DNA of 64,000 nucleotides from Malurus cyaneus samueli (lineage: Eukaryota > Chordata > Aves > Passeriformes > Maluridae): NCBI GenBank assembly GCA_009741485.1, contig CM019218.1, positions 35,960,387-36,024,386 on the forward strand, read 5' to 3'. Position 1 is the stretch's first letter; each line of letters starts with the position of its first letter. The position numbers and the translations under genes were made by a program. A model generated the notes under the pieces. The model had not been told where the DNA came from. It searched no databases and worked only from the letters and a program-made list of their open reading frames with translations. This document shows positions 12,741 to 25,317 of this stretch, in pieces.

Positions 12741-14456
12741 TCTGCGCCGTATTTCTACTTTCCCCAGGATTTTGTTAGCACATTTAAAGGCTCCTGACAG
12801 TCTGTGGCTGAGAAAAGCTTTCACTTTTTAAGATTATTTCCTGCTCCTACGCAGCAAAGCTCTCATTTTGCCTCCTAAATTGGGCCAGCAAGTATGCACA
12901 GCTCTGGTTTGGTTTCCCGAAGCAGCTCTTGTTGAATTTCTACGTTGCTCCTGGCATGGCATTTGCCTCAGTGCTGCATTATCACACTGCAGTGAGCAGG
13001 TAAAGCTGCAAGGCTTGGGGAAGGAGCCCTGAGCTACTGCTGTGCTGTCCCAGGCGTGGGCAATCCCACCGCCTCCCGTTCTGCGCAGGGCTCCAGGCCT
13101 CAGGTCACCACGCACGTTCAGGGGTGCTGCTTGAGGGCACAGTGACATCAGTCCTGCCTGAAACAACTGAGGAAGACTGCTGGGCTGGAGCAGGGTAACC
13201 CAAAGCAGGTAAGAGAGTTTAGTCCCACAAGAAGTATGGCAAGTATAGTAAATAAATTGCACCAGGGGCCTGTGTGTTTGGGCCCACCGCATAAGTGGGC
13301 TCCGTTTTTCCTTCTGTTCCCTCCTCTTCCTACCCACTTCACTCCATCAGATCTCAGGCAGGGATAATCTGAACTTGGCAGATTCTAGACCTGAAACTCA
13401 AAAGAAAAGCTCTGTACATATAAACCCACCACCACTGAGGGCACCTGCTCATTCGTGTAGCCAAAGCACATCCAAGGCAGCACCTGAAGATCACGCCTGT
13501 CCACATCCATTGTGCCCACTGCTCCGCTTAAAGCCTGTAGGAACACAGGCCGCAGTCGGGCTCAGCTGTTACAGCCTTTGGCCCAGAGCCACAAAGGTGT
13601 CTGCTCTCATCAGGCCTCCAGCCTTACCGCATCAGAAAAGTCTCCTCTTCAAGTGTTGAATGGAAAACTGTTTTAGAGCCTGACAGATGTCCCGTGTCAA
13701 CGGCAATGGCAGCAGCTGTGGTCTGCTCCGGCTCCCACAGGAGCTCAGCCCGTTCTGCCACAGTCTCCAATGGGGGCAGGTCTGGAAGGGGAAGCTGTCA
13801 GCAGAGCAGGCCTCAGCCCCTGCACAGCAACGCTGCACACCAGGCTTTGAGAATCTGCCAACACCACAGTGAGTGAGGCAGCCCAGAAGACACTTCTCCA
13901 ACTGAGATAGAAATCTTTCTGTAGATAGCTTGGCTCGTTCTGGAAATGGGTATCTATAAATGCTCTGCAACACGTATACCAAGAATGGGCTTCAAGATTC
14001 TTCTAGGAATCATGTAGGGAGAGGGAAGCAGCGATGTCAGGCTGAGCTGAAGGAGTTTTTTTCCAGGTTCTGTTTTAGTTTGTGTTCAAGCAGAGCAATA
14101 AACAGCTCTGTCTAGACCTGCACTGCCTTGTCTGTCCATCTGAGACATAGCTCTTCTGCCTCCCAACTGCCAGCACATCCTCAGGCCAACTCCACAGTAA
14201 GGCAATACAGGGATGCACAAAACCTTCCTTGCCACACAAGGGAATCCCATTTTTCAGGCTGCTCTCCTGTCAGATCAGGGATATGGTTGGCTCAGGGCAG
14301 GTTTTAGAGCCTCATTAACACTCCACAATGAGGCCTGGCAGCAGCTGATTTGATTTAAGGTTCATTTCCAGGCTGTGATTTAAGAGAAGATTTGCTTAAT
14401 GGTCTCTAACAGACTCTTCTGACTGGGAGCTTGAGTGCTGCCTAATGACAGACTTA

Positions 14457-14462
14457 TTTATT
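14457..14462 (-). promoter_or_regulatory. Alternative distal poly(A) signal AATAAA
   Basis: A canonical AATAAA on the minus strand about 1.6 kb after the AMBRA1 stop. The sequence beyond it is less GT-rich than at the proximal candidate, so this is the weaker choice. Confidence 0.25.
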
Positions 14463-14989
14463 GTAATGTCTTAGCAGCACAGCATCTAGAGGAGCTGGGC
14501 AGGAGCACAGCAGCTGCTGGCAGGTGCTCAGACAGCAGTGGAAACATCCCTCAGAGCACAGGGGTAACAGGGGAGTGCATTCCTTTACCCAGAACAGCCA
14601 GTTACTGAAACCCTTCTCTCTATCAAGGGGTCAGCAAGACACAACACTCTGCTTGCCCAAAATGTCAGCGTTGCATCTCTATAAACCTTTTTAAGCAGGA
14701 AGGTGAAACACTCCTCTTTTTCCTTACTGCAATAGGAAAACAGGAAATGAAGAGGTGCCTGCTCCTCTCCAGACTGGTTAAAACACCATTTGCAAGCAAG
14801 ACTCCCAAATGCTCCTCCCTGTTTTCCCAATTTTGGGCACTCAACTCACAGGCTGAGTCTGTTTTCCTCCTGGGAAGGGGGTGGTCATCATTTGACATTT
14901 GTAAGCTGCCTTGAGCTTCTGAGATGGATGCATCTATCCCCAGGGCCAAACATTGAGACAACCATCACACAAATGAAGACAGAAGGTCA

Positions 14990-16090
14990 AGCAAGGGTTT
15001 GTCATATTTTAATGACATTGATCTTTGGTGTTTCCCTCGTTAGCACTCACGCTCTCCCTGTACTTCCTCCACAAGCCTGCTAGGGATGGAGAGTTACAAA
15101 CGAAAAGGAAAATCACATTTGAGACTAAAAACAAAGTATCAGAGCCTTGACTTCTCCACTAGAAACTACATGTACAAGGTCAAGATTTCACATGCAACAC
15201 CTTACATCACAGACCTATACCTCACACCCTGGTCTGGAGCTGAAAGACATTTCCTGCCCCCTGCCAAGGAGGTACTGCTCAGTCCTGGCACCATGAAACC
15301 ACTGAGGTGGCTCATTCATGTTAATATTGGCACAGCTTAGAACATCCTTGTGTGAACTGCATCCTGACTAGAGAGCAGTAGCCCTTGTCCCTCCACCCAT
15401 CTATACAGCATCTCTGCTCCAATTTCTGCCAAGTCCTAAACTAACTCTAAAAAGGAAAGATCTCCACCTGCAAGCATTCTCTGAGCCATGCATGTTCTGG
15501 CAAAGCCCGGTTCTTCCCAGAAAAGACCACAGCATAGAGAGGACTGGTCTCAGAACACAACACTCTGCAGGGGAGCAGTGCTGTGCTCTAGAGAGGGACT
15601 GTGGCCCAGAAGACTCCTCCACTCAAGCAACAGAGCTGGAGCATCACACCTGGGTTTGCCCAGTACTGCCTGTCTCCAGAAGGACATTGCAGATCCCCTT
15701 CCTTTTCTTCATTCCACTGATCAGCTCCATGGGTGTAAAGGGCAGGAAACAGGAAAGGAAAAAGGCTTTACAAAGGGTGGCACACCCAGTTGCAGGGGTT
15801 AGCTCAGGGGGTGCCATGGGGCTTCAAAATTTGGCTGATGTGCAGTAAATATGGTTTGTATTCCGGTTAACTCTTCAGCAGTGGGAATGTTGGAAGTTAA
15901 GTATGCTTTCCTCCCCATGGCTTCCCTTGCAGTTCTTATCTCTTCTCCCATCACCCAGGATAGTGAAGCCCTCTGAACCACCAGCATCCTGTTAGAGCCA
16001 CCCATCCTTACTCTTGCAGCTCATGGCCAGCTGTGAGGTACAGGTCTCTGCTGAGCAGTACAAGGGTAGCACCAACACACAACTCAATCT
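14990..16090 (-). other. AMBRA1: Probable AMBRA1 3' untranslated region
   Basis: Downstream of the AMBRA1 stop on the minus strand there is no coding signal for about 1.1 kb, then a poly(A) signal variant and a GT-rich stretch. A 3' UTR of about 1 kb fits what I remember for mammalian AMBRA1. The end is inferred; no transcript evidence is available. Confidence 0.5.
15008..15013 (-). promoter_or_regulatory. Candidate poly(A) signal ATTAAA for AMBRA1
   Basis: The minus strand reads CATTAAAAT here, the commonest variant of AATAAA. About 35-50 bases further on (near 14955-14975) the minus strand is GT-rich (TTTGTGTGATGGTTGTC), as expected for a CstF-binding downstream element. Cleavage would fall near 14985-14995. 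I found no canonical AATAAA on this strand between here and the stop codon. The next one is at 14457-14462 and could serve a longer form. Confidence 0.45.
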
Positions 16091-16581
16091 CTACCTGTTC
16101 CGTGACTCCCCACTGGTGCTGTCATTACTATAGAAATTGGTACTGTCAGGAAGATGGTTATTATTAGTTAGGTCACTGTATTCAATTGGTCCCTCGGTGT
16201 CCATGGAGGACTGGGCCTGCTCTGGCAGGTCCAGGTCACCAGCGCTTTGTCCTTCACTCCCACTAGGGGCTGTCCGCGGGCTCAGGCCACGCTCTGGCAG
16301 CTGCACAGACTCTGACAGGATGCGTCCCTCCAGCTCTGTGCCCAGCTGCTGAGAGGTGGACTGCTGTGCTGACGTGCCCTCAGCTCCAGTGGGCTCTGCA
16401 CCAGTCTGAGAGCTGCGGTGGATCCGGTGGCTCACAATGATGTTGTTACCAAAGCCGCCCATGGACGCCATGGTGGTGCTCTGCTCCCGCTGAACCACGG
16501 CAGTCATGCCACCTTCTGCCATCAGCCTTTGGATCCTACTCAGGGCATCCTCTCCACTGGCCCCATATTCTGGACCTTCAC
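16091..16581 (-). CDS. AMBRA1: AMBRA1 terminal coding exon and stop codon
   Basis: This 491-bp exon begins after acceptor CTTTTGCAG and ends with TAG at 16091-16093. It encodes 162 residues after the split glycine, starting [20 protein letters not shown] and continuing through [20 protein letters not shown], both highly conserved in AMBRA1. The remaining tail, about 100 residues, is Ser/Thr/Glu-rich, contains [19 protein letters not shown] and [20 protein letters not shown], and ends GESRNR. The human protein, from memory, also ends in RNR, which supports this stop. Its tail otherwise differs, with a Pro/Ser-rich segment I do not see here. A good splice-donor look-alike (CAG|GTAGAG) overlaps the stop codon. 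Confidence 0.95.
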
Positions 16582-17694
16582 CTGCAAAAGAAAGCACAGG
16601 CAACTCTGGTGCACAAGGCAAACTACAACACAAAATAAAGCATGCTGAGTAGCTGCATCACGCAGTGTGCATGTGCTGGGACAGAAGATGGGTTTTATTC
16701 CACAGGAAGCCCGGTATTTTATTTCCATAATTTTTGGTTAAGTGTTAAACAAAAGCACCGAATTCTGTCAAGAAAATCTGGGCCACTTCTACAGGTATCC
16801 CTCACAGACTTGAATGTCCAAGCCTTGGAAAAGCAGCTCTTATCTAGCCATAAAGATGGGGGGGAAATTGGTAGTCAGAAAAGCAGGATGTTTTATCTCA
16901 GCTGTAGAGACAATCCTGCCAGTCCAATGGGGACAGGAAGTAAAACCTCAGTTTGCACTACAATTAATCAAGCATTTCACCATGGTATTAAAGAACCCCA
17001 TGGCTTTTCCTACTTCACCTGTTTGAGAAGACTGCAGACAGATGACATGATGGCAATGTCCCCAATGTCATTCTAGTGAGGATGTAAGAAGCTGGCCAAC
17101 AGCAGACAGCAGCTACAGAACATGGTCTTCTACATCAGCTATGATCAAGTGTGTAGGCTCCTGCTCCCCTTCACTGATAACTTTCGAGGAATACAAAAAA
17201 ATATCTCAAGATCTACAGTCTCTGTCTATTCTTTCTCTGAGCCTACCCTTTATAGTCAGGCTGCTGTACTGAGCTTTGAGAGAACCATCACCAGATACCT
17301 CGGTTGCTCAAGATAACTTTAGAAGAACAAAATCTCACAAAAAAATTGTCCACATAGGAGATTAAATCACCATGACAGGGAAGTTCAACCCAGTTCTGTT
17401 TCCCAACATCCTCCTTTTGCTACAAACCCTACCCAGAGCATTTGGGAGAACAATCTGTAATAATAAACTGCTAGAAACATTCCACAGTGGGATTTTGCTG
17501 ACTCTTATTAAAGAAATAAATCTCACTCCCACCTCCATGAAGCTATCACAGCGCTGATTTGAGGAGAAAGCTGTGAGCTCTCCTGGCACCAAGGAAAAGA
17601 ACACAAATGTCAACAAGGCTAGATATAGGGAGGAGTTAAAACTCAGTAAGAAACAAAATGCCACACTGGCTAGGAAAACAAAAACACTTGGGGC

Positions 17695-18612
17695 TGTGGA
17701 GCTTAATATTTTTATTGATGATTTGGGTGAGGGGATCAAGTGCACCCTCAGTAAGTTTACAGATGACAACTCAGTAGGTTGGATGGGAGTGTTGATCTGC
17801 TGGAGGGTAGAAAGTTCTGAGGAGGGATCTGGACAGGCTGGATCATGGGCCAAGGCCAATTGCATGAGGTTCAACAGGGTGAAGAGCCAGCTCCTGCACT
17901 AGGATCACAGCAACCCCATGAGGCACTACAGGCTGGGAGAAGGGGGTCTATAAAGCCGCTCAGCAGAAAAGGACCTGGGGGTGCTGGTCAACAGTGGCTG
18001 AACATGAGCCAGTGTGTGCCCAAATGGCCAAGAAGGTGAATGGCATCCTGGTCTGTATCAGAAAAACTGCAGGCAGCAGGACCAGGGCAGCAATTGTCCC
18101 CCTGTACTCAAACCCTATGTCCAGTTTTTGGCCCCTCACTACAAGAAAGGATATTGAGGTGCTGGAGCATTCCAGAGAAGGGCAATGGAGCTGGTGAAGG
18201 TTCTGGAGCACAAGCCACAGAAAGAGCAGCTGAGGAAGCTGGGGCTGTTTAGCCTGGGGAAAAGCAGGTTCTGGGGAGGCCTTATCACTCTCTACAACTA
18301 CGTGAAGGGAAGTTGTAGCCAGGTAGTCTCTTCTCCCAAGTAACAAGCAACAGGATGAAGGGAAATAGCCTCAAGATGTACCAGGGGAGGTTTAGGTTGG
18401 ACGTTAGGAAGAAATTTTTCACTGAAAGGGTGGTTACTAATTTTAACTGCCCAGGAAAGTTGTGTAGTCACAATTCCTGGAACTGTTCAAGAAATGACTG
18501 GACACAGCACTTGGTGCCGTGGTTTAGTTACATAGTGGTGTTTGGTCAAAGGCTGGACTCGATGATCTTGAAGGTCTTCTCCAACCTAAATGACTGTATG
18601 ATCATGTATCAA
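17695..18612 (+). mobile_element. CR1 LINE, 5'-truncated copy
   Basis: The plus strand translates to LNIFIDDLGEGIKCTLSKFT followed by DD near the start, the CR1 reverse transcriptase region. Downstream come the familiar CR1 end segments ([13 protein letters not shown] near 18386) and the terminus CTGGACTCGATGATCTTGAA leading to an octamer-like tail at about 18595-18612. Frameshifts and stops break the reading frame. It lies antisense to AMBRA1 in its last intron. The 5' end is approximate. Confidence 0.9.
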
Positions 18613-21139
18613 GCATGAGAGTTAACGTATTCAGTGAAGTCCACACCATGCCAGTGTAGAGATGTCATTGAGTCAATGACAGCTTATTCCCTTTTCTGGT
18701 GGGCTCAGTGGTACTTGCATCAAGCACTACCAGCTTCCCCCATCACAGGACACTGTTAATTTAATTCTCAAGTAAGTCTGCTGACATACTGCCCTGCTGT
18801 AGAAATATTACGGACATTAAGGGCAAATTTAACTCCCACCAGCAGAGTTAAATTCTTTCTGCTGGGAATGCAGAAAATCTGCTATATCCACTATACATAG
18901 AGCCTTATACACAGCCCCTTGATTAGAGCATCAGTGGAACCACAGAGACACCTGCAGCAGAGCCTTGGAGGAGTGAGCAAAAATACCCTTGGGACAGAGC
19001 CTGACCCACAACTCTAGCAGAGAAACCCTATTCAGAATGGAGCTGATGTATGAATTAGGATACGGCTGATGCACGAAACAGGAACTTGGCTGACCAGTAC
19101 AAAAACTAAAGACAGAGGCAGTTATTATACTGGAAACTCCAGTGTGAAAAACATGCATGCCAAGGGATATTGAAACATTAATCATGAGCAGAACTAAGTA
19201 AGAATGTTTGAGAGGCATGGTTTTGGATTCAGTCATCACTTCCTTCTGAGGGCATAGTCATAAGCACTTCATTACCAACCATCTGGCCAGGCCGGAGAGA
19301 AAGCTTAAGAAAGCCAAGATTTGCAACCTGGTCTATAGACATGCCAGACAGTCCTATCTACACAAGTCCTGAAACAGCAGGTACTGTGCTCTTGATAGAT
19401 CACTGATTATAAACTAGTCCAGTACAGAAGCACTGGAACATCAAACCAGCAAGGACTTCCAGCCAGCCAATGGTCCTCAGAATTACAAACACATTCCTCA
19501 CCACAGCACCCCTTGCTCTTCCCTGCCCCTAAATAATCATATGCTATGGCTGAATTTCCAACTGAGGCATCTGCTTGCTCAGAAAACAGGCAGGGGCTGA
19601 TGCCACAATAGGAATCAGCAAGGCATCAGCCTCCAGATTACAAACACAGAGATAAAGCAATGTTGGAAATCCCAGAAAGACAGCCCATCAGGAGCCAGAA
19701 ATGCACCTCACCATTCAAGCAGCCAACAAACACCATTGCTTTGGGGACTGTCCTCCTCTTTCTCTCTCTCAGGTTGACTAGCTCAGAGCAAAGCTTCCTG
19801 CGCAATTTGCCTTGAGCTGAGCTACAGCACAGATTCACACACGACCCGTTTCTACTGCCTGGTGACTCCCACACACATTCTTCCACCAGGCTGCCAATGC
19901 AGACTACATTAGTACTCAGAGCAAATGAAATAAGCTGACTTCCATTTGGTGAGGTTCAGGGTGTGCACGCAGGCACCCAAAACAGCAGCAGTGCTGTAAT
20001 ACACACACCTCAGATTGCTACAAGTTCCAGTTTGCTGCATGCTGTGTTCCTAGGAAAGCCATTTACTGTAACCAAAGTGACCTTTCCAGAGGTCCAAACC
20101 CCTTCTATTCCAAACACAGAACAAAATATTACTCTTGAGAGCAATCACCCCAAAGACCAGGGGATTTACAGTCAATGTAGCTGACTGTCTCAAAATTTAA
20201 CAAAACATTCCCTAGCTAATGCATCTGTTTTAAAAAATCCTCTGCCATGCTACTCCAGCAAGACAAGAATTTGACACAGAAGACTACAAAGGCAAAACAT
20301 CCGGCAAACCTTTGATGAAGCTGGGCATAACGCAGGAGTATTTCCACTTCTAAATGAAGTGGACTCTGAAGTACTTATAGGGAGTACAACTTTTTTATCT
20401 CTGGGCACAGATGGCACACACCTGATGAAATGCTAAGTTCACAGAAGCAAAGACGAGATCAGACTCCCCTGTGTCTATGCAATATACTGACATTGCTTTT
20501 GAATTTTTTCCTATTTTCAACATTCCTCTTTCTAAAACCAGCAGTAGTTAGGGGCCATGTTTGCAAAGAAAGCTTCAACATTAGAACTAACAGTAAGCAA
20601 TGCAGAGATATCTAAGTCTCCAGAGAACATAAAATAATAGCTCTGAGGTGTGAGCTGACCCACTAATTCAGATGCTCAAAGATAAAAGTATCAGCATTTT
20701 AAAATTAATTCAAACCTTGCATAAGAATAGAAAAGGGAGTGACACACCACAGCATAACCAGCTATGAATAATCACATGTCCCTTAATATCACGAGAAATA
20801 CTACTAGTTACTTTTCTTTCCAGCCAAGCCCAGAAACATGTTCACACGTCCCTTCTGAGGTAGTTAATCCAAACAACCCCACAAAATTCAGAAAAGACAC
20901 AACTACTTTAACTTGTAAAAAATTTCTTCGTAATATCTCACTTTGTCTATTCATCCTAGTGAAACTTACTTTTGCAATGAGAGTTTAAAAGTAGCCCACA
21001 TAATTTAATCCCAAGAGAGCCAAGTGCTTGGAGTAGATCATGCTGTAAAGACTTACATAGTACTTACTTCTAGAACCCAAGTCTATATTTTAGGTAGTGT
21101 TTTTTCAGAGAATTTTAAAGAGAAATCAAAATTTGCAGT

Positions 21140-21290
21140 TCTATAGGACATATGATGAAGATTTTACAGATGGACGGGTAGATGAAAGGCTAAGGGATCT
21201 ACCCACGTTCCTACTTGGAGAATGAGAGGCAGATCTGGAAGCTGCTCCCTGGTGTCCCAGTTCCCTTTTCCACACTAATTGCACAAAGTC
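21140..21290 (-). mobile_element. MIR-like SINE remnant
   Basis: The plus strand shows, in the order of a reversed MIR, ATTTTACAGATG, AGGCTAAG, a CCCA-containing stretch and GGCAGATCTGG. Divergence is high, and this rests on remembered consensus only. Confidence 0.45.
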
Positions 21291-22984
21291 ACATAACATC
21301 AGACAACAGCATCGCAAGAACGTGTTCAGCTAACATAAAACAACATGTTTCTTGTTAGCATTCATGAGGCTCGGCTGGGGAACAGAGTATTCCTGTCCAA
21401 GCAGCCCCTTGACACATGTTCCTAATGTCTCAGATTAAATAAGTTACATCACATGCAGGCACACTGATTGCTTCTAAGTGCTCCTTAGGCATCCTCAGGA
21501 TGCTCTGCTTATACCAGGAAAGTTTTGCTTGCATGTGCTGTCTTTTCACTACCATTAGTTTGAACAGACTGAATCTCACAAACCTAACCTTCATTTTACA
21601 GCCCTCTTCACTCTCAAATGTATCTGCTGCAACCCCTGAAAGCTGTCGGAACTAATGGAAATTTGTACTGGCTGGTGATAAACACTTCAACCAAACAGGT
21701 TAAAAACTGGATATGGCATGACACTAGTCAATATGTTGATCCCCCAAAGGCAGGCAGAGTAGCAATCCACTGACAGCAGGTATTCTGACAGCTACTACTT
21801 CAGTAACTCATAACATATACCTGCTTGTACAACAAGCATTGAGCTAGCTACCTCAATTTTCAGCCCCAAAGACAATGCAGATGATAGGAAATGAGATGAC
21901 AACTGCTTTTCAGTTATTTGTTGTTGGGTTTGCTTTTTTTTTTTCCCTTTAACAACTGAATTACCTGAAAGATGTATTGATATACTGTCAACAGCCAGGG
22001 GACAGCATGGGCCCACTATCAAACAAGTGTCCTGCAGCTCCGCAGAGGTCCCCCTTCTTCAGCCTGCAGCAGCTTTTGCACAGTTTTTTGCATAGCTTTT
22101 GCAGACCCTGACAGTTACTGCCCCTGGCACTGTACTCCACAGATCCAACAAGTGACATGCAAATGGCAGCCACAGCCTGACCCAGTCTGGACTGGGAATT
22201 ACAATTTCTGAAGGTTAAAGCTTTGGGCATTAAATCTCATTAGCAATTTTTGTTGGGTTTTAAGTGAGATTCAATTTGCCAGCTGAATACAGATCGCACT
22301 CCCATCATGCCTGTCTATTTGCAAAGGAAAACATAGTATAACTCGCAACAGATTGTTTCTAATTAAGGGTGCCTCAAAGTTACAACTCTATCACTATTTC
22401 CACTATGTCTATCAGCTTAAAAGAAAACAGAAGACAGCTCAAACACTGTTTTAAGCATTTCTTGGTACCTTTCCTAGTTTTCTCTCAACTCTAACTACCT
22501 TTCCTTTATGTGTGGCGTGGGAGCAGAGTTCACAAGTCCTCTATTAACTGTTGCAAAACAGAAAGATTCTGACATTAGAGGGATTCACTTCTAATAAAGT
22601 CATCATATACTCATTGCTCCAAAGGAGGTAGAAAGATAATCAGAGCAGCAAAGTCCCGCAGAGCTTTGCATGAGAAAAGGAAACTATTTATACCCGCACA
22701 GAGCTTAATTAGATTTCTGATGCAATTCTGCATACTTTTTTTTTTTGGTACAGTAAGCACATATCTGCAAGAAATGCCCTGAGCCAGAATTCCCCACAAC
22801 AGCAGGGCTGATAGGATAGAGGACAGAAACCCACTCTCAGGGTAGCACCAGCCTTTCTTTTTCTTTTTAAACATGAAAGAGCTTTGTCCAGTCAGTCAGC
22901 CGGCTGGTTTGGGCTTTTTTGTCCCTCATTGCAGGGTGATAACTAAACCATTCTCCTTTACATTACTCAGAATCACACTTGATT

Positions 22985-23180
22985 TATCCATTCTGCTGCC
23001 GATAATACTGCTAAGCCTTTACGTAGTGATTTCCATCTTCAAAGCCCCACACAAAACACTAATTAATCTTCACAGCCCCTGGTGTGCTCTACTATGGGAA
23101 GATTTATTCCCATTTGGTAGATGATTAACAATTTGTCCTTGGTCACACACCAAGTTACTGGTAGCACATTCCTTCCCCTT
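22985..23180 (-). mobile_element. MIR-family SINE remnant
   Basis: Read on the plus strand this resembles reversed MIR: AATTAATCTTCACAGCCCC, then TTATTCCCATTTGGTAGATG, then TGTCCTTGGTCACACACCA and AAGTTACTGGTAGCA. The order and spacing of these blocks fit the MIR core and 3' half. It is an old amniote-wide tRNA-derived SINE. Confidence 0.65.
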
Positions 23181-25317
23181 TTTTGCCTTTTTGCCCCGAC
23201 ATCTAGCTCATGCTGTTAGGAAACAGTTTCCCTTACAACAGGCAGAGTTACAGTGGATACAGTGGGCAAATCAGACATCAGAAAAGCACCACGGCACCTA
23301 ATCTTGTCAGCTGGAACAAGCTGATGTGCACCAGAGGAGATGATGATGCTGGGTAAACAACAGCCTTACTGTCACAAGCAGACAGGTATGCTCATGTGTA
23401 ATGTGAAGCATTAAGACTCAGATAAACCAGACCACTGCTGCCACAAGTACCTGGTTAACTCCCTGAGGTGTTGATAACAGCAGCTAAAAATTTGTCTTTC
23501 TGCTTCACCTCAGATTATAGTACTATTCTTCTATTGTGGATTACTGTTGATTTTTTTTTGATCCGTCATGCCTCTGAACATTATTGTCTTCACAGTTCTC
23601 AGTTTCAAATTACTCAAGCCCTTTCATAGGAATTTCCACTGAGGATGCAACTGGCATAGGAATTAATCAACAACAGGGTAAAACAGCTCATCTCTGGTGC
23701 ATATTTTTAAACTGCAATAACTTCTTTATTCCACAGGCCCTCATACAGCTGACAGGAGTGTGAGCCCATTCTGCAGGTGTGGTCATTTGCAAGGAGACAC
23801 AGGGAAAGTCATTGTCTGAGATGGAAATCACACCAGATGGGGAACTTGCCAATCTTCTTCCAAGCAGGAAAGGGAGATGAAGAGACGTACCTGTCCTAGG
23901 TTTGTTATTTACACTCCTTTTCTTCCAAATGTTACATGTTTTGCTTCTTTACACAGATGCCCTGCCCAAGGCACTGGTAAAGGACAACCCCTCCCCATCT
24001 CATTAACAGTGTAGTTAAAACTCATGACCTAGATCTGAAAATTGAAAGGTTAGAAAGAACAATATAAAGAAACCATCAAACGATTGCAGAGAGAGAGAAG
24101 CAGTGTTGGAGAACTCTCTTGGTTTAACAGCAGAGAAAGATTCCCCAAGCTTGCAGTATCAGCCATCATGGTCCCACAGTGTGCCCTGTTCTCAGTACCA
24201 CATTCAGTGGAAGAACCGGTTCCCATGAGTTCAGCATTTGTCCAGACAGTCTGTGTTCCAGTCTTATTCACACGCCCTCAACTGTACTAACCTTCCAGAG
24301 AGGTTAATCTCAGCTCTGCTGAGATCAGCAGATGGAAACCCCACAGGGCAGGAATTTCCCACTTAACTTTGAACAGAAGAGCCGAGATCAGAGAAACACA
24401 AAGCCTTATCACACATGCTGGATACTACACAGCAGAAACTGTGGAAGAGTCACATAGCAAAAAGCAACTTTCAGAGTGACAGAGAACAAGCAGGCACAAA
24501 CAGGCATGTTGTGGGCAGTTTCCCAAAGACAAGCGGGTTCATCATGAACCAGTAACTTCAAAACAGTCTCCTTGATTTTCTCTAGTGTTTCCTATGTATA
24601 TACTGCCCAAACCCTCCCTAGCCAAGCCTTCAGAGTTGAATTAAAGCACAATGCTACAGTATTGAGACAAGAAGCCTGGATAAAATCAACATGTTTTCAA
24701 CAGATAGTAACTTTATCATTACACAGGAATCACACAGGAGCTGTTTCCAGCTCCTTACATGTTGGTAAGTTTTTCTGTACTGCTAGCCACTATAGTCTTT
24801 TTGGACAGATGAGCTGGGCACTCATCACATACTTCATCAACCAAACGGAATCCTCACAGCTGCTTTGTGAGAAGTGATTTACATTATTTTATTTTGTATC
24901 CAAATGCTGAGCTTGTGAAGCCTGCAGACATTTTGCAGAAGTTGGAGGACCAGACTAAACTCTAACACAGAGGCAAAAAGGGTAACTCTCAGTAGCTTGC
25001 AGCCTTACTGATGGTTAAGAGTTCAGGAAATGTGTGAGGAATGAAGGCAATACTGTTGATTCTACAAAGACAATTATCTGGAGAAGAATTAATTTTCCTT
25101 CCTCAAATTATGTGAAAAGGACAACTTTTCTATTCATATGGTCAGAGATTCACTGTCCTGATCATCCAGGCCTGGCTACAGGCAAATTAGGCTGGAGAAA
25201 TCTTTGCTGAAGAGATAAAAGGAGTGCCCAAATGAACTGACAGGATGTGAAACTTAAGTGAAAACTCCTAATTCACCAGGTACGCTGTGTCAGACAAGCC
25301 ATTAAGTGATGTCCTAC

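Larger units (their letters stand above)
8870..14985. other. Intergenic stretch downstream of AMBRA1
   Basis: Non-coding, mixed composition. Two decayed LINE reverse-transcriptase fragments are recognisable on the minus strand and annotated separately, as is a 17-bp tandem duplication. AT-rich blocks with TAATTA-like motifs at about 10060-10300, 11660-11880 and 14290-14480 may be regulatory. I recognise no gene. Confidence 0.55.
16582..25317 (-). other. AMBRA1 last intron (8.7 kb)
   Basis: Bounded by donor GTAGGAC and acceptor TTTTGCAG on the minus strand. It contains an antisense CR1 copy (about 17695-18612) and two MIR-like SINE remnants (about 21140-21290 and 22985-23180). The rest is AT-rich intronic sequence with no further exon or RNA gene that I recognise. 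Confidence 0.85.

Noticed and set aside
1..15000. Search for CHRM4, MDK or DGKZ next to AMBRA1
   Set aside because: No muscarinic receptor, midkine or diacylglycerol kinase peptide could be recognised on either strand.
23690..23880. Further MIR-like segment
   Set aside because: CCCATTCTGCAG and ACACAGGGAAAGTCATT are suggestive, but the order and divergence are too weak to separate from chance.
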